Below, piece after piece: positions 32,538 through 43,043 of a DNA stretch of 64,000 bases. Within the stretch, counting starts at the first letter, position 1, and every line of letters starts with the position of its first letter. The stretch comes from Elephas maximus indicus (Eukaryota; Chordata; Mammalia; Proboscidea; Elephantidae). The stretch is taken from positions 41,020,608 through 41,084,607 of the forward strand of contig NC_064824.1 of NCBI RefSeq assembly GCF_024166365.1, given 5' to 3'. The translations under genes were made by a program, and so were the position numbers. The notes beneath the pieces are model-generated. The model was given only the letters and a program-made list of their open reading frames with translations. It searched no databases and was not told the DNA's origin.

Positions 32538-34728
32538 TTCTTATTAGCGTCTCTACTTCTGAAAACAAAGCCCAATAATTTTTTTTTTCCAAGAGTAATA
32601 ATTGCTCTTAGGCTTATAACATGGAAAGACAGGTGTGAATGCTAATAGTAGTCCAGTATTAATAAAAACCACTTAAGAAGAATAATTTATGTTAATTTTT
32701 GGCACATCAAATGTTAAGTAAATCATTTCTTCTTTTCATTGGTATAAGCCTTTACCATTTCAAATCTAGTAATGTAGAAGTACTTGAATTTTTCATTTCA
32801 TATTCCTATAGTATTCACACAATAGTCACGTGTTCTGCAATACCAAGAATTGTAGGTTTGTCAATTTACTAGAAACAATAAGGATTTTATTTAGAGCAAT
32901 GTTAAAGGGAATAAGTTCTTGACTTGATGAGTCAAGTCTAGTTTTTCATTTCAACTTAGTGCTACTGGAACTCTGTGACTGAACATTGAGATTACTATAA
33001 TCCATAAATCAGATGTCAAGAGAAAAGCCAGCTAATTTTTAGGATATTTTAAAATACTTTTGTTAAACCAGTTGTTACGGAAAGTATAATCTTGGTCATT
33101 AATGTTATCATCTCTTTTCACCGTCAACAGCATTTCAACAAAATCAACCAGTGTTATACCTATTTGCTTCTGGATTTAGGGAAAAAGGAGTTTAAGAAGC
33201 CAACCTTGATTTTATGAGCAACAACAATATAATAGTAAATTCTAAAAATAGCAATAAAGTTCTGTTTTATTTTTTAAAAAATGTATGCTTTACACCAATA
33301 AGGTTAGAACCACTCACTCAGGCAAAATAACCCACAGACCACAAGTTATATCCCAGGTTTTGAAACTCACATAATGATTTTGGCCTTTTTTAAACTGACT
33401 CATACAACTGTGGTAGACTCATCATTTTATCCCGGTATCGTAGTGCTGTAATTTAATTCAGCAGAGTCCTATAATAATCTACAATCTTCTACCATATATG
33501 ATAGTTTTTTTAATTACTTTTTTTTTTGGTTTTTGGTGTTGTTTATCTAAATTGGGGATTTTGTTTTCCTTGCTCCAGTTTTCTGCACAATATTCTCAAA
33601 TTACCTCCTCATTTACTGTTCTCTTTTACTATTTCCCTCACCCGTGTTTATTCATATTATTTACTTCAATACAATTTTATTTTATAACACTCTAACTGTG
33701 ACAGTGCCATATATTTTCACTATGTGTGACAATTCTCAAGGTGTGACACAAAAGAACATTCATAAAAAAATCACAGGCTTGTTTTTGTTTTGGTTGCTGG
33801 TGGTAATTTTCCTTACCCCCATTGTTTATAAGTATATTTTGCTATGTGAACATAAATATCCCCAAAATAACAGATTTCTTGGCAGAGGTGATTAAAAATC
33901 TAAGAAATATTTCAGGATCATACTCAGACCCTCTAGCCACTGACTGTGGTGTCTGTATCAGATTGAGGCCCAAGGGCATGGCCACATCATTATGACAATA
34001 GTTAAAGTTGTTAGGAAGCTCAAGGACCAACAAGTGAGAATGTAATTCTCCATCAAGATTGCCAGCTGTTTTTAAGTGTTTGGAGACCAAGACGAAGACC
34101 ACAAGAATCAGTGGCAGATTGTCAAAGCAATGATGCAGAAGCGTACCATTACCCTTACGAGCCACAAGAGGTACAATTGTGTTTCCTGCCATGATGAAAT
34201 CCTAGTTGAGCTCATTGAAAACAAGCGTATAATTAGTTTGTGAACATTTCTAGAATATGACACTTTTTTTTAAGGATAAAGATTTTCTGACTATATTGAA
34301 AAAGAAATAGTGTCTGTATATATGAAAAGGAAAACTGCGGGAGAAAATCACCTACACAGTTCCCTTACTGGCTGAAATATTCTTAATTAGATTTGTGGGT
34401 TATGTGTTAGAATTGGTGAAGGGCCATACTGTGAAAAAGAAATTTAGGAGAGAAAATTTTGCTCAGAAAGCTTTTACTTTAAAGCTGAATGTAGATGTGT
34501 GTTTTTCTACAGAAAAAAAATATACAAGCCAGAAATACCTATCATAATTCTTACATTTAAATCTACCTCTATTTAAGGCAGTTTTAAGAATTACAATCTG
34601 AAGTTTGAATTAAATTGCAAATATATTTAAGTTTGGAATATTTTGGAAGAGATATGTCATCACATTTATTCGCCTTTCTTTTAGAATCCTTCAGTGAATT
34701 AGTCCCCTTTTATCAAATAATATAACTC
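32538..34728. other. AT-rich intergenic DNA
   Basis: No repeat identified. A 116-codon antisense frame at 33,842-34,192 has no recognisable domain and is not called. The sequence at 33,900-34,200 is less AT-rich and could be a decayed processed gene, but I cannot name a parent. Confidence 0.45.
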
Positions 34729-34962
34729 TTCTTTTACTTTCAAAACGGCAAATAGAATGTCCTGGCTAAAGGTGCATGGCTGTAAAAAATAACCCATGCA
34801 CAACAACAGAATTATATATATTCCTCCCTGGCTTCTGCTCTTTTTTTTTTTTCTTTTACTTTCAAAACGGCAAATAGAATGTCCTGGCTAAAGGTGCATG
34901 GCTGTAAAAAATAACCCATGCACAACAACAGAATTATATATATTCCTCCGTGGCTTCTGCTC
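34729..34962. repeat. Recent 112-bp tandem duplication
   Basis: Copies at 34,729-34,840 and 34,851-34,962 are identical at 111 of 112 positions (one C/G difference at 34,828 versus 34,950) and are separated by exactly ten T. There is no SINE or LINE signature in the unit. Confidence 0.95.
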
Positions 34963-35044
34963 CTAAAATAAAATAGTCTTTTAGATCACTATAGAATCCA
35001 GTCTATGGTTCAGACATGAAAGGTATGTATAAGACAATAGTTAG

Positions 35045-35172
35045 GAAGATAGGCATAGAATGAGATAGAATTGCATTCAAATCTTAGCTCATATATACCA
35101 ATAACATGACCTTGGGGGAAACCTATACAGCTATTTTTCCTTTTGTAAAATGTGAATAACATTACCTACTGC
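35045..35172 (+). mobile_element. MIR SINE, 5' half
   Basis: TTGCATTCAAATCTTAGCTC then ATGACCTTGGGG and TTTTGTAAAATGTGAATAA follow MIR order. The RTE fragment starts immediately after. Confidence 0.7.
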
Positions 35173-35586
35173 TTTGGACAATGAATATGGAAGACTGAAG
35201 AAGAATTGATGCCTTTGAATTGTGATATTGGTGAAGAATATTGACTATACCACGGACTGCCAAAAGAATGAACAAATCTGTCTTGGAAAAAGCAGAACCA
35301 GAATGCTCCTTAGAGGCAAGGATGGCGAGACTGCATCTTGCATACTTTGGACATGTTGTTGGGAGGGATCAGTCCCTGGTGAAGGACATCATGCTTGGTA
35401 AAGTAGAGGGTCAGCGAAAAAGAGGAAGACCCTCAATGAGGTGGATTGACACAGTGGCTGCAACAATGAGCTCAAGTATAACAACGATTGTAAGGATGGC
35501 ACAGGACTGGGCTGTGTTTCTTTCTGTTGTGCGTAGGGTCAATATGAGTCAGAACCGACTGATGGCACCCAACACCACCACCACCT
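35173..35586 (+). mobile_element. RTE LINE 3' fragment
   Basis: It is 5'-truncated and corresponds to 12,630-13,045 of the long copy. It encodes the C-terminal words LAYFGHVVGRDQSL and GQRKRGRPSMRWIDTVAA in a 115-codon open piece, and ends CACCACCACC in place of CAACAACA. Truncation from the 5' side is normal for LINE insertion. Confidence 0.9.
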
Positions 35587-35905
35587 AGGATTGTTGACAG
35601 GATTACATATGATAATTCCATTTCTTAACACACTACTGACATTTAGTAAGGATTCAAGAAAATAACTAGTGCAATTAGAATTGTTTTAGGTCTGAAACTG
35701 TCTACCTCCAAGGCTCCTACAAAGTTCCTAGCCTTTTTTTTTGAAATAGGAAATGGCCATTCTGTGAAGTCAAAGCAATTCAAAATATTTCTATTTAAAG
35801 TGGTTGGTTGAATTTGGTATGAGTGATTAGACATAGACTAGATTTAAGATGGCTATCATTGGACAATGTTGGACTGTTATCAATTTATCCATAGTGTGTA
35901 GTTCT

Positions 35906-36070
35906 GTGGAAACTCTGGTGGCACAGTGGTTAACTGCTACGGCTGCTAATCAAAAGGTCAGCAGTTCAAATCCACCAAGCACTCCTTGGAAACTCTATGG
36001 GGCAGTTCTACTCTGTCCTATAGGGTCACTATGAGTCAGAATTGACTGGACGGCAACGGGTAGGGGTATG
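35906..36070 (+). mobile_element. AfroSINE with 10-bp target duplication
   Basis: AAACTCTGGTGGCACAGTGG head, CAGTTCAAATCCACC, TATAGGGTCACTATGAGTC tail. Exact GTGTAGTTCT flanks at 35,896-35,905 and 36,071-36,080. Confidence 0.93.
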
Positions 36071-36234
36071 GTGTAGTTCTTTCTTAAGGTATATCCTTCC
36101 TTTAGACTTTTTTTTTATAGGCTGTGTAATTGGTGTTTACTATATTTTGGGAAACATCTTGTACACAGTGGAAAGACATACTGGTCTAAACTGAGATTTA
36201 CATGGAAGGAAAGAGTTGGGGCACACAGGATTAT

Positions 36235-36370
36235 CTCATGCAAACTTCTTCTTTAAAAAAGAGTGATATAAGTGAAGTTCAGAGAAGTTAAATGATTTGC
36301 TAAAATGGCTAGAGCTGTAACTTTAATTTAGGACTCTTGACTTTAGGTGCTGTGATACACTGCTTCTCTT
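36235..36370 (+). mobile_element. MIR SINE fragment
   Basis: GTTCAGAGAAGTTAAATGAT then TAGGACTCTTGACTTTAGG and TGATACACTGCTTC match the MIR 3' half in order. Confidence 0.6.
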
Positions 36371-36795
36371 TCCATTTCTTATTTAGTTGAGGAATGAATG
36401 AAACATCTATTTAACTATGCACAGTATGAAAATTTCTAATATCGAATGCTATTTTCAAAAGACACATGGGCTGCATACTAGGGGTATTCAAGCACTTTAG
36501 ATAATGTCCATAATATTAGGACCAATTGTTTGACTATAAATTCATATTAAAGGAAGATTTAATGTTTAGTAACAAAAGAGTCTTCTTTACAGTCTTGATG
36601 CTCCTATTTGGGTTATTCCTGAATATTTCCCTCATCTCAGTTTACATTTTATATCATTCTTGGCCACTCGGTACTTTAGAGGATGCTGAATGTCTTGAGG
36701 TTGCCATCAAGCATGGTTTCATCAGCACACTTTGAGGTGGCCAGACACCGCAGCTCACTGATAAAATTGCCATAACTTTATTACCCAGGGTCTAT
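36371..36795. other. Intergenic DNA without recognised feature
   Basis: The frame at 36,526-36,735 is hydrophobic in its middle but has no supporting context. Confidence 0.45.
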
Positions 36796-36804
36796 CTCCA
36801 TAGG

Positions 36805-36978
36805 GGAAACCCTGGTGGTGTAGTGGTTAAGTGCTATGGCTGCTAACCAAAGGGTTGGCAGTTTGAATCCACCAGGTGCTCCTTGGAAACTCTATGGGGC
36901 AGTTCTACTCTGTCCTATAGGGTCGCTATGAGTCAGAATTGACTCGACGGCACTGGGTTTGGTTTTGTTTTTTGGTAC
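36805..36978 (+). mobile_element. Little-diverged AfroSINE with target duplication
   Basis: AAACCCTGGTGGTGTAGTGG head, GGCAGTTTGAATCCACC, CTATAGGGTCGCTATGAGTC and GACTCGACGGCACTGGG tail; one of the closest copies to the apparent consensus. Exact CTCCATAGG flanks at 36,796-36,804 and 36,979-36,987. Confidence 0.95.
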
Positions 36979-36987
36979 CTCCATAGG

Positions 36988-37817
36988 ATGAATGGTAAAG
37001 TTGAGTTTCCAGTTTAGCGCCTAAAATGAATTAACACAAAATTTCATATTCCTAGAACTGAAAAACAATGGAAAAATTATTTAAGTGTCAACTGCTAAAA
37101 ATAAGAAGTCTATAGATAGGGTAGACACGCAATTCTGAAATTTTACTAGGCGTTATGCAACCAATTTTGGGTTCAGTTGTATCACTTAATTTCATGTTGA
37201 CATGATATCAAAAAAATTGGTTGAATATGTAGAAAATATAAACCAGGGTACCTGGCTATTTACACTAAGAGAATAGATGAACAGTGATTAATGCGCTGAA
37301 TGGTGTTATGAAAAACCAAACTATTGAAGTCACCCAAATTATTTAAGTTGAATTAATATCCTGAAGCTATAATTTTAGTCACATGTTGGAGGCATGAATT
37401 ATTTTACCCATCTTAATGATCTACAGAGTGATAAGCAACTATGACAAGAGAATGGGGCAATTTTTTAGTGAAGATAGTAGAAAATGAGATCAGTTGTAAT
37501 TTTGTCCTATGGAGTTTATGTCAATAACTTTTGAGTGCTTATCTATTTTGCGAGGTATGCTGATACTACTTTATATAGTTGTGCTATTCTAGAATATGTT
37601 TTTAATGCCATGCAGGTTTCATATGGCACATTGCATTCTGAAATACTGTGCTTTCTCATTTCAGGACCAACAAATCCACATAAAAGATCCAGTAAGTCAC
37701 ATATAAAACTGTTGTAAGCAGTCTCACAGTGGCTTGGGTATTATTCACAATAGTAGATACATAATTTGAGACCCTTCCAGGCCTTTCTTCTTCCAGGAAA
37801 AAGCATTGTCATACTTG
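36988..37817. other. AT-rich intergenic DNA
   Basis: Nothing recognised. Confidence 0.5.
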
Positions 37818-37822
37818 GTGAT

Positions 37823-38386
37823 TGTCTCAGGCTGGGTTCTCTAGAGAAGGAAAACCAGTACAGCTCATGTGATTGTAGAGGCTGGAATGTCCCAAGTCCA
37901 TGTATTTGGATAGAGGCTTCTCCTGATTCACATAGCTGCAGAGGCTGGTGAACCTAAGGTCAGCAGGTCAGAAAGCAAGGCTCTTGCTCATAGACTGTGA
38001 ATATAGACGCATCCCAATATTGGCAGGCAAGACTACAAGGCCTCTCGTGATTCACATACCTTCAGGGGCTGGTGAACCTAAGATTGGCAGATTGAAGAGC
38101 AGGACTCCCCTCACGGGTTGTGAAGATCTACGAATCCTAAGATCAGCAGATAAGCTGATAGCTCAAGTTCTAAGAACCCAAGGTCAGGTGAATAAGAGGC
38201 AACCATGACATCCAGAGGGAGCAAAAAGCCAGAAAGTCTGCTTATATTCAGATGCGGGCCACACCCCCAAGGAAACTCCCTTTCAACTGTTTAGCTACTC
38301 ACAGCAGATCCCACCAGGGGAGTGATTGCATATAAACACTGAGAATCATGGCCCAGCCAAGCTGACACACAATCTTAGCCATCACA
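37823..38386 (+). mobile_element. Solo-LTR-like element
   Basis: The 564-bp block opens TGTCTCAGGCTGGG and closes AGCCATCACA, giving the TG...CA ends of an LTR. Five-base duplications GTGAT flank it at 37,818-37,822 and 38,387-38,391. Internally, a GTGATT / AGGCTGGTGAACCTAAG motif recurs about three times at roughly 75-100 bp. No viral coding sequence is present. The start resembles old mammalian TGTATTAGTCTG LTRs. Strand is assigned from TG-to-CA convention only. Confidence 0.6.
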
Positions 38387-38445
38387 GTGATCAACACTTC
38401 AAATACAAATTCATTTAATATAATCTTCATAATAATCCTGCAAAA

Positions 38446-38580
38446 CCAAACCAAACCAAACCAAACCAAACCAAACCAAACCAAACCAAACCAAACCAAA
38501 CCAAACCAAACCAAACCAAACCAAACCAAACCAAACCAAACCAAACCAAACCAAACCAAACCAAACCAAACCAAACCAAA
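38446..38580. repeat. CCAAA pentanucleotide microsatellite, 27 perfect units
   Basis: 135 bases of uninterrupted CCAAA. It lies at the position of the AACCAAACC tail of the antisense SINE that follows, so it probably grew from that tail. The open frames across it (both strands) are repeat artefacts. Confidence 0.97.
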
Positions 38581-38581
38581 A

Positions 38582-38767
38582 GACACTCGCTGTTGTATCT
38601 GACTCCTGGTGACCCCATGTGTGCAGGGTACAACTGTGTTCCATAGAGTTTTTATTTCAGAAGTAGATCACCAGGCCTTTCTTATAAGGTCCCTCTGCAT
38701 GGTGTTGAACTGCCGACCTTTTCGTTAGTAGCCAAGCACTTAACCATTTGCTCTACTCAAGGAGTCC
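38582..38767 (-). mobile_element. SINE carrying the CCAAA tail
   Basis: GTATCTGACTCCTGGTGACC, TTCAGAAGTAGATCACCAGG, TGAACTGCCGACC and CAAGGAGTCC in antisense order; RTE-body-like subtype. Confidence 0.88.
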
Positions 38768-38915
38768 AAGTAGGCATTGTTCCCATTTTATAGAAAAATG
38801 AAATTGAGGCATGAAAAGGTTAAGCAAATTGCACAAGTTCACACTCTTTACAAGTGGCCTGGTCAGGATACAACCCAGGCCAGGCTGATGCCAAAGCCTG
38901 TTCTTAGTCATTTCA
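38768..38915 (+). mobile_element. MIR SINE fragment
   Basis: CCCATTTTATAGAAAAATGA, AATTGAGGCATGAAAAGG and GCCAAAGCCTGTTCTTAG are in MIR order. Confidence 0.7.
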
Positions 38916-39219
38916 TTAGCCTATGTTACAAGTGTCTAGCCTTAACTCCCTCTCCCTTTTCAAACCGTCCTATTTCATTAGCCTTCTTCAGTTTTACTAC
39001 TAATTGGCATCGTGGGTAAACTTCCATTCTTCATTTAGTTTTCTTGAATTAGCAGTCTGATTCCTTACCTTTAAATCCACCTCTAACTTTGTTTCCCTCC
39101 AGGAGATTCCTGGCACTTGTATAAGTGGCTCCTTCTTCACATGGGTTATTTTGGAGAGAGTGATCATTTTCCTGACAGACTTATACTTGGGGAGTCAGTA
39201 TGACTAAGCATCAACGTGC

Positions 39220-39335
39220 ATAGATAGTAGAATCAAAATAAACGAGGATCAAATCCTGGTTCCAGAACGTGCAGTGGCAGCATTTCAGGCAGATTTTACA
39301 ATCTCTCTGAACCTTCCTTTACCAAAGTTACAGAA
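39220..39335 (+). mobile_element. MIR SINE fragment
   Basis: GGATCAAATCCTGGTTCCAG then AATCTCTCTGAACCTTCC match the MIR centre. It is diverged. Confidence 0.5.
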
Positions 39336-40924
39336 TTTCTGCAAGATTTAGTTAGGGAATATATAACAAAATAGTCAGAAAAGTTAGGTTCCTTTCTACC
39401 CAATTGGTTTTAAGCAATTGTTTAATTTTATTCTTACCACTATTAGTAAAATATTATCTCCTTAGTTATTTAACTTCTGATCTCATCTAGCTCTAGATGC
39501 ATAATACAAGTGGTGGTGCGTTTGGGGGACTTTGTCAGAGTTTCTGAGGATATTGGAAATGTAAGTACCTCTAGAACCATGCCCAGGGTAGCAGAGAAAT
39601 TTAGCTCATAGAATACTCCAGTGCTTTCACCTTTCTGCATTTCCCACCCCTCTTGCAGTTAGGCAGTGCCACCTGACTTCTGGCCAATGGGCTGGGAGGG
39701 GAAGTAGTATGGGTCCCTTCCAGCAAAAGCATTTATTAGCTGTTTTTTTAGTTTGCCCTTCTAGCTGTCTTTCCGTGATGCAGTGACCTGAAAGCTAAAT
39801 GTTTCTGTTGACATGATTATAAGATATGAGCAGCCTGGATCCCTGCAATATCAGCTAGAAGCCACCAGACTCATAGAAGGCCTTGTACAAGACATCATTA
39901 AACCTTTATGAGTTCAGCTGAGATTTTGGGGTATGTTTGTTACTGTGGCATGACTTAACCTAGCACGTCTAATATATGCAGTCTTTGGAGAAATCTCATT
40001 TTTTACATGGAAAGGATTTAGGTAACTAGAAAATATGAAGAAGAGATGCCCCAGATTATCTAGCTAATCTAAGCAGGCAACTAATAGGAAAAGTCATGTG
40101 ACTAGTTGTTAGTTCTCTGGTTGTATTTATAGACGAGTTCCTGACCCCCTACCCCTAACATTTTTAAGCAAATGTTTTGTCACACGGAACATTTTCCTGC
40201 GGGATTTAAGACTGATTCAGACCAGTCTACGCTTAATATAAAACTCTTCAATAAGGATGAAAAAAAAAAAAAAAAACCACAGGACAAATCTTATCATACC
40301 AGGTCAGGTTAATGTTCTGTTCAATTCAGGATCTACATCTCTTATATTGTCAGAATAACTATTTTAAAGTAAGAATGGAAATACAAGAGTACAACTGTAT
40401 ACTACATGAAGACTGTACAAACACAACTGAATTTACAAAAAATGATTCATGAAAGTCTCACAATTCAATTATTTCACTTACCGCAATGACAAAATCAGAA
40501 CAATGACCCAGAAATCCAATCAACTGCTCAGCAATTGCCCTATAATTCATTGGATAGCTTGCATTGCTACTATGTCCAGTAGGCTAGTTGCATAGTGGAA
40601 TGTCTTTGACTCCATATACTTCACTTACTTCTCTGCCAAAATGTTTGTTTGGTAGTGTGGAGGCACAGATGCGAATTTAAGTTTTGATTTCATGTTCTGT
40701 ATGATCTGATTTAGAGTTTGTGATTGGAAAATGGATGGCATTTAACATGTATGTGGTATGCTTATCTATTAAGTTAATTTGATGAAGTTTTTGTTTTAAT
40801 TGGAAAGGCCAAAAATGATATTTCAAATTATTCTTTAATTATACATTTCTATGCCTAGAGGTTTAGTTGTTATTTTGTTAGTGATGATATGATAAATGAA
40901 CTGAGTAACGGCAGAAGTAGAGTA
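39336..40924. other. Intergenic DNA
   Basis: 39,630-39,760 has repeat-like words (CACCCCTCTTGCAGTTAGGC, TGGCCAATGGGCTGGGAG) of an old element that I cannot name. There is an A-run at 40,260-40,276. No exon recognised. Confidence 0.4.
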
Positions 40925-40961
40925 CCAGGAAGACTACTGGACTGGAAGTCGGGATTTAGTT

Positions 40962-41195
40962 CTATTGTTGTTGTTAGCTGCTCTTGGTTTGGCCCCTGAC
41001 CCATGGTGACCCCGTGTACAATGGAACTTAATGCTGTCTTGTCCTGAGCCATCCCCGTGATTGGTTACAGGTTGGACTGTTGTGATCTACAGGGTATTCA
41101 TTGACTGGTTTTAGGAATTAATTGCCAGGCCTTTTTTCCTAGTGTCTTAGCCTGAAAGCTCTGCCGAATTCTGTTCTGCATCATAGCAACCTGTG
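40962..41195 (-). mobile_element. Long AfroSINE variant in MIR
   Basis: GTTGTTGTTAGCTGCTCTTGG, CATGGTGACCCCGTG, TCCTGAGCCATCCCCGTGATT, ATTGCCAGGCC and GTCTTAGCCTGAAAGC. This long subtype has a body absent from the short SINEs. Confidence 0.75.
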
Positions 41196-41399
41196 ATTTA
41201 CTCCTGGGCTGCTAACCAAAAGGTCGGCAGTTCAAATCCACCAGCTGTTCCTTGGAAACCATATGGGGCAGTGCTCCTCTGTCCTATAGTGTCACTGTGA
41301 GTCGGAATCAACTCGATGGCAATGGGTTTGGTTTTTTGGTTTTATTATGGATGAGTTGGAATTGACTTGACAGCTTTCGGTTTTTGGTTTTATTATGAA
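41196..41399 (+). mobile_element. AfroSINE with duplicated 3' tail
   Basis: GGCTGCTAACCAAAAGGTCG head (5' end truncated), CAGTTCAAATCCACC, GTGAGTCGGAATCAACTCG tail. The tail then repeats: a second TGAGTTGGAATTGACTTGAC plus GGTTTTTGGTTTTATTATG follows. The unit is about 50 bp. Confidence 0.85.
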
Positions 41400-41779
41400 T
41401 ATGTTTGTTATCTGAGTGACACTGGATGGACCACATAACTGTTCTGTGCTTTATTTTCCTTATCTGTAGAGTGAAGATACTAATATCCTCCATACTTAAA
41501 CTCATAGAGTTATTGTAAGGATCACACTAGTCAAAGCTTATGCAAATAACTTAATGATATTTTCTTAATCATATACAAATGCTATGTTTATTTAAAATCA
41601 TAGAAGGATATATAAACAAATAACCATTTATTTGGGCAAGCCAATATTCTAGGCTCTGTTTTCCAACTTTGAACCTAAATCTGTTCCCCAGCTTCCTCTT
41701 GGAGACATTTCCTAACCTTTCACCCACCCCTAAATCTTGGCCAAATGCTTATGTAAGCTCCAGAGAAGTTTCTACTTAA

Positions 41780-41945
41780 CTGCATTATAGCATTTACCAT
41801 GTTCCATCCACATGCTGTGTCTCTGTTTGTCTCCTGCACTAGACAGTGAGCTTCTTGAGAACAGTGGCAATATAGTTTTTATTTTTGTATCTCGTCTTCT
41901 ACTTGGCTCAACATAGATGTTCCTAAATGTTTATGAAACTGATCA
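41780..41945 (+). mobile_element. L2 LINE 3' end
   Basis: ACAGTGAGCTTCTTGAGAAC, TTTGTATCTCG and CTCAACATAGATGTTCC follow the L2 3' order. Confidence 0.6.
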
Positions 41946-42876
41946 TAAAGCTTGGAGACACTATGATGGCTACTATATTTTTAAACAAATAATCCCATTT
42001 GAAAATTTTATTCCACATGGCTGGTTGACAATTTACAATAAATATGACTGCAATTTCTAATTGGAAACCTTTTAATTTCTTAATTAGCTTCATACAATTT
42101 ATGTTATATCTGGTAGAAAGCAGTAAGAGGGTAATTATTTTTTTCTGCTTCTAATATCACTAGGAACATTTTTTTGCTAAACACAAAAATTCTTTGCAAC
42201 TTCTTCCTTTGAAAGTTGTACCGAGCAGTTTATGGAATGGCAACCTGCCAAATGGTGATCCATTTTCTTAAAAACATCGTTTGAGACCATGCCAACCAGG
42301 CGCACTGAGCTTATCTACTGCATCATAGTACAGTCACATAATTCGTGCAGAATTATGTTTGACATTAAATTATAAACCCTTAGCGTAATAATAAAAAAAA
42401 TAAATAACTCTAAAAGCAAATTAAAAATATGTTTTCACTGGAGCAGGTTATTAGCCCACTGGAAACTTGATCTGTAGTAGTCAATCCATGGGCATGCTTC
42501 CATTTCTGGAGGGGTTTGAAGTTTTCTCTGTGCAGAGAAAAATCCCTAATTCATGAAAGGAAAATTAGCTAATAAAATAATTTTTTCCTCCTGAACCACT
42601 CTGTTGATGAAAACATGTCCACTGCAATCATAGAAATGAGTGACTTTTCAAATAACATCGTTTGTGTTGCCATAAACAGAAGGATGGTAAGACCACTGCT
42701 GTTCTTTGCCAAAGGAAAGAGTAGCCAGCTGTGCTGGTTTTTTTTTTTTTTTCCCTACTGCAATGTTCATAAAAATAATCTCTTCTTTTGGACTGGAGTG
42801 GTCCAGTCGGGAGCCTATCAAAGAGAATCTGGGTTCCCTCGAAGTTGGTGCTTTCTGAAGCCTCTCTTATTAGTAA
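41946..42876. promoter_or_regulatory. Candidate conserved non-coding stretch
   Basis: No repeats recognised for 0.9 kb. The part 42,000-42,480 has TAATT cores (CTTAATTAGC, TAATTGG), SOX-like words and no coding texture. Inferred only. Confidence 0.3.
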
Positions 42877-43043
42877 AAAACAAAAACCAAACCTGTTGCC
42901 ATGGAGTCGATTCTGACCCTTAGCAACCCTATAGGACAGAATAGAACTGACCCATAGGGTTTCCAAAGCACAGCTGGTGGATTTGAACTGCCAGCCTTTT
43001 GGTTAGCAGCCATATTACTTAACCACTGTACCACCAGGGCTCC
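42877..43043 (-). mobile_element. tRNA-derived SINE (AfroSINE type)
   Basis: AAAACCAAACCTGTTGCC, GAGTCGATTCTGACCC, GGACAGAATAGAACTGACCC, GGTTAGCAGCC and ACCACCAGGGCTCC. Confidence 0.93.

Larger units (their letters stand above)
40925..41570 (+). mobile_element. MIR SINE split by two AfroSINEs
   Basis: The MIR 5' part (GACTGGAAGTCGGGATTTAG) ends near 40,962. The remainder (TTTTCCTTATCTGTAGAGTG, AGAGTTATTGTAAGGATCAC) resumes near 41,396. The intervening 430 bases are two SINEs in opposite orientation. Confidence 0.65.

Noticed and set aside
33842..34192. 116-codon antisense frame
   Set aside because: No recognisable family, promoter or splice context. The other strand looked slightly like a decayed processed gene, but I could not name a parent.
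36805..36880. SINE heads as functional tRNA genes
   Set aside because: They have A- and B-box-like words but no cloverleaf with a proper anticodon stem and acceptor end; they are continuous with SINE bodies and repeat many times.
38299..38644. Open frames of 70-95 codons reading QTKPN or FGLVW repeats
   Set aside because: They are translations of the CCAAA microsatellite, open in several frames on both strands because the unit has no stop.
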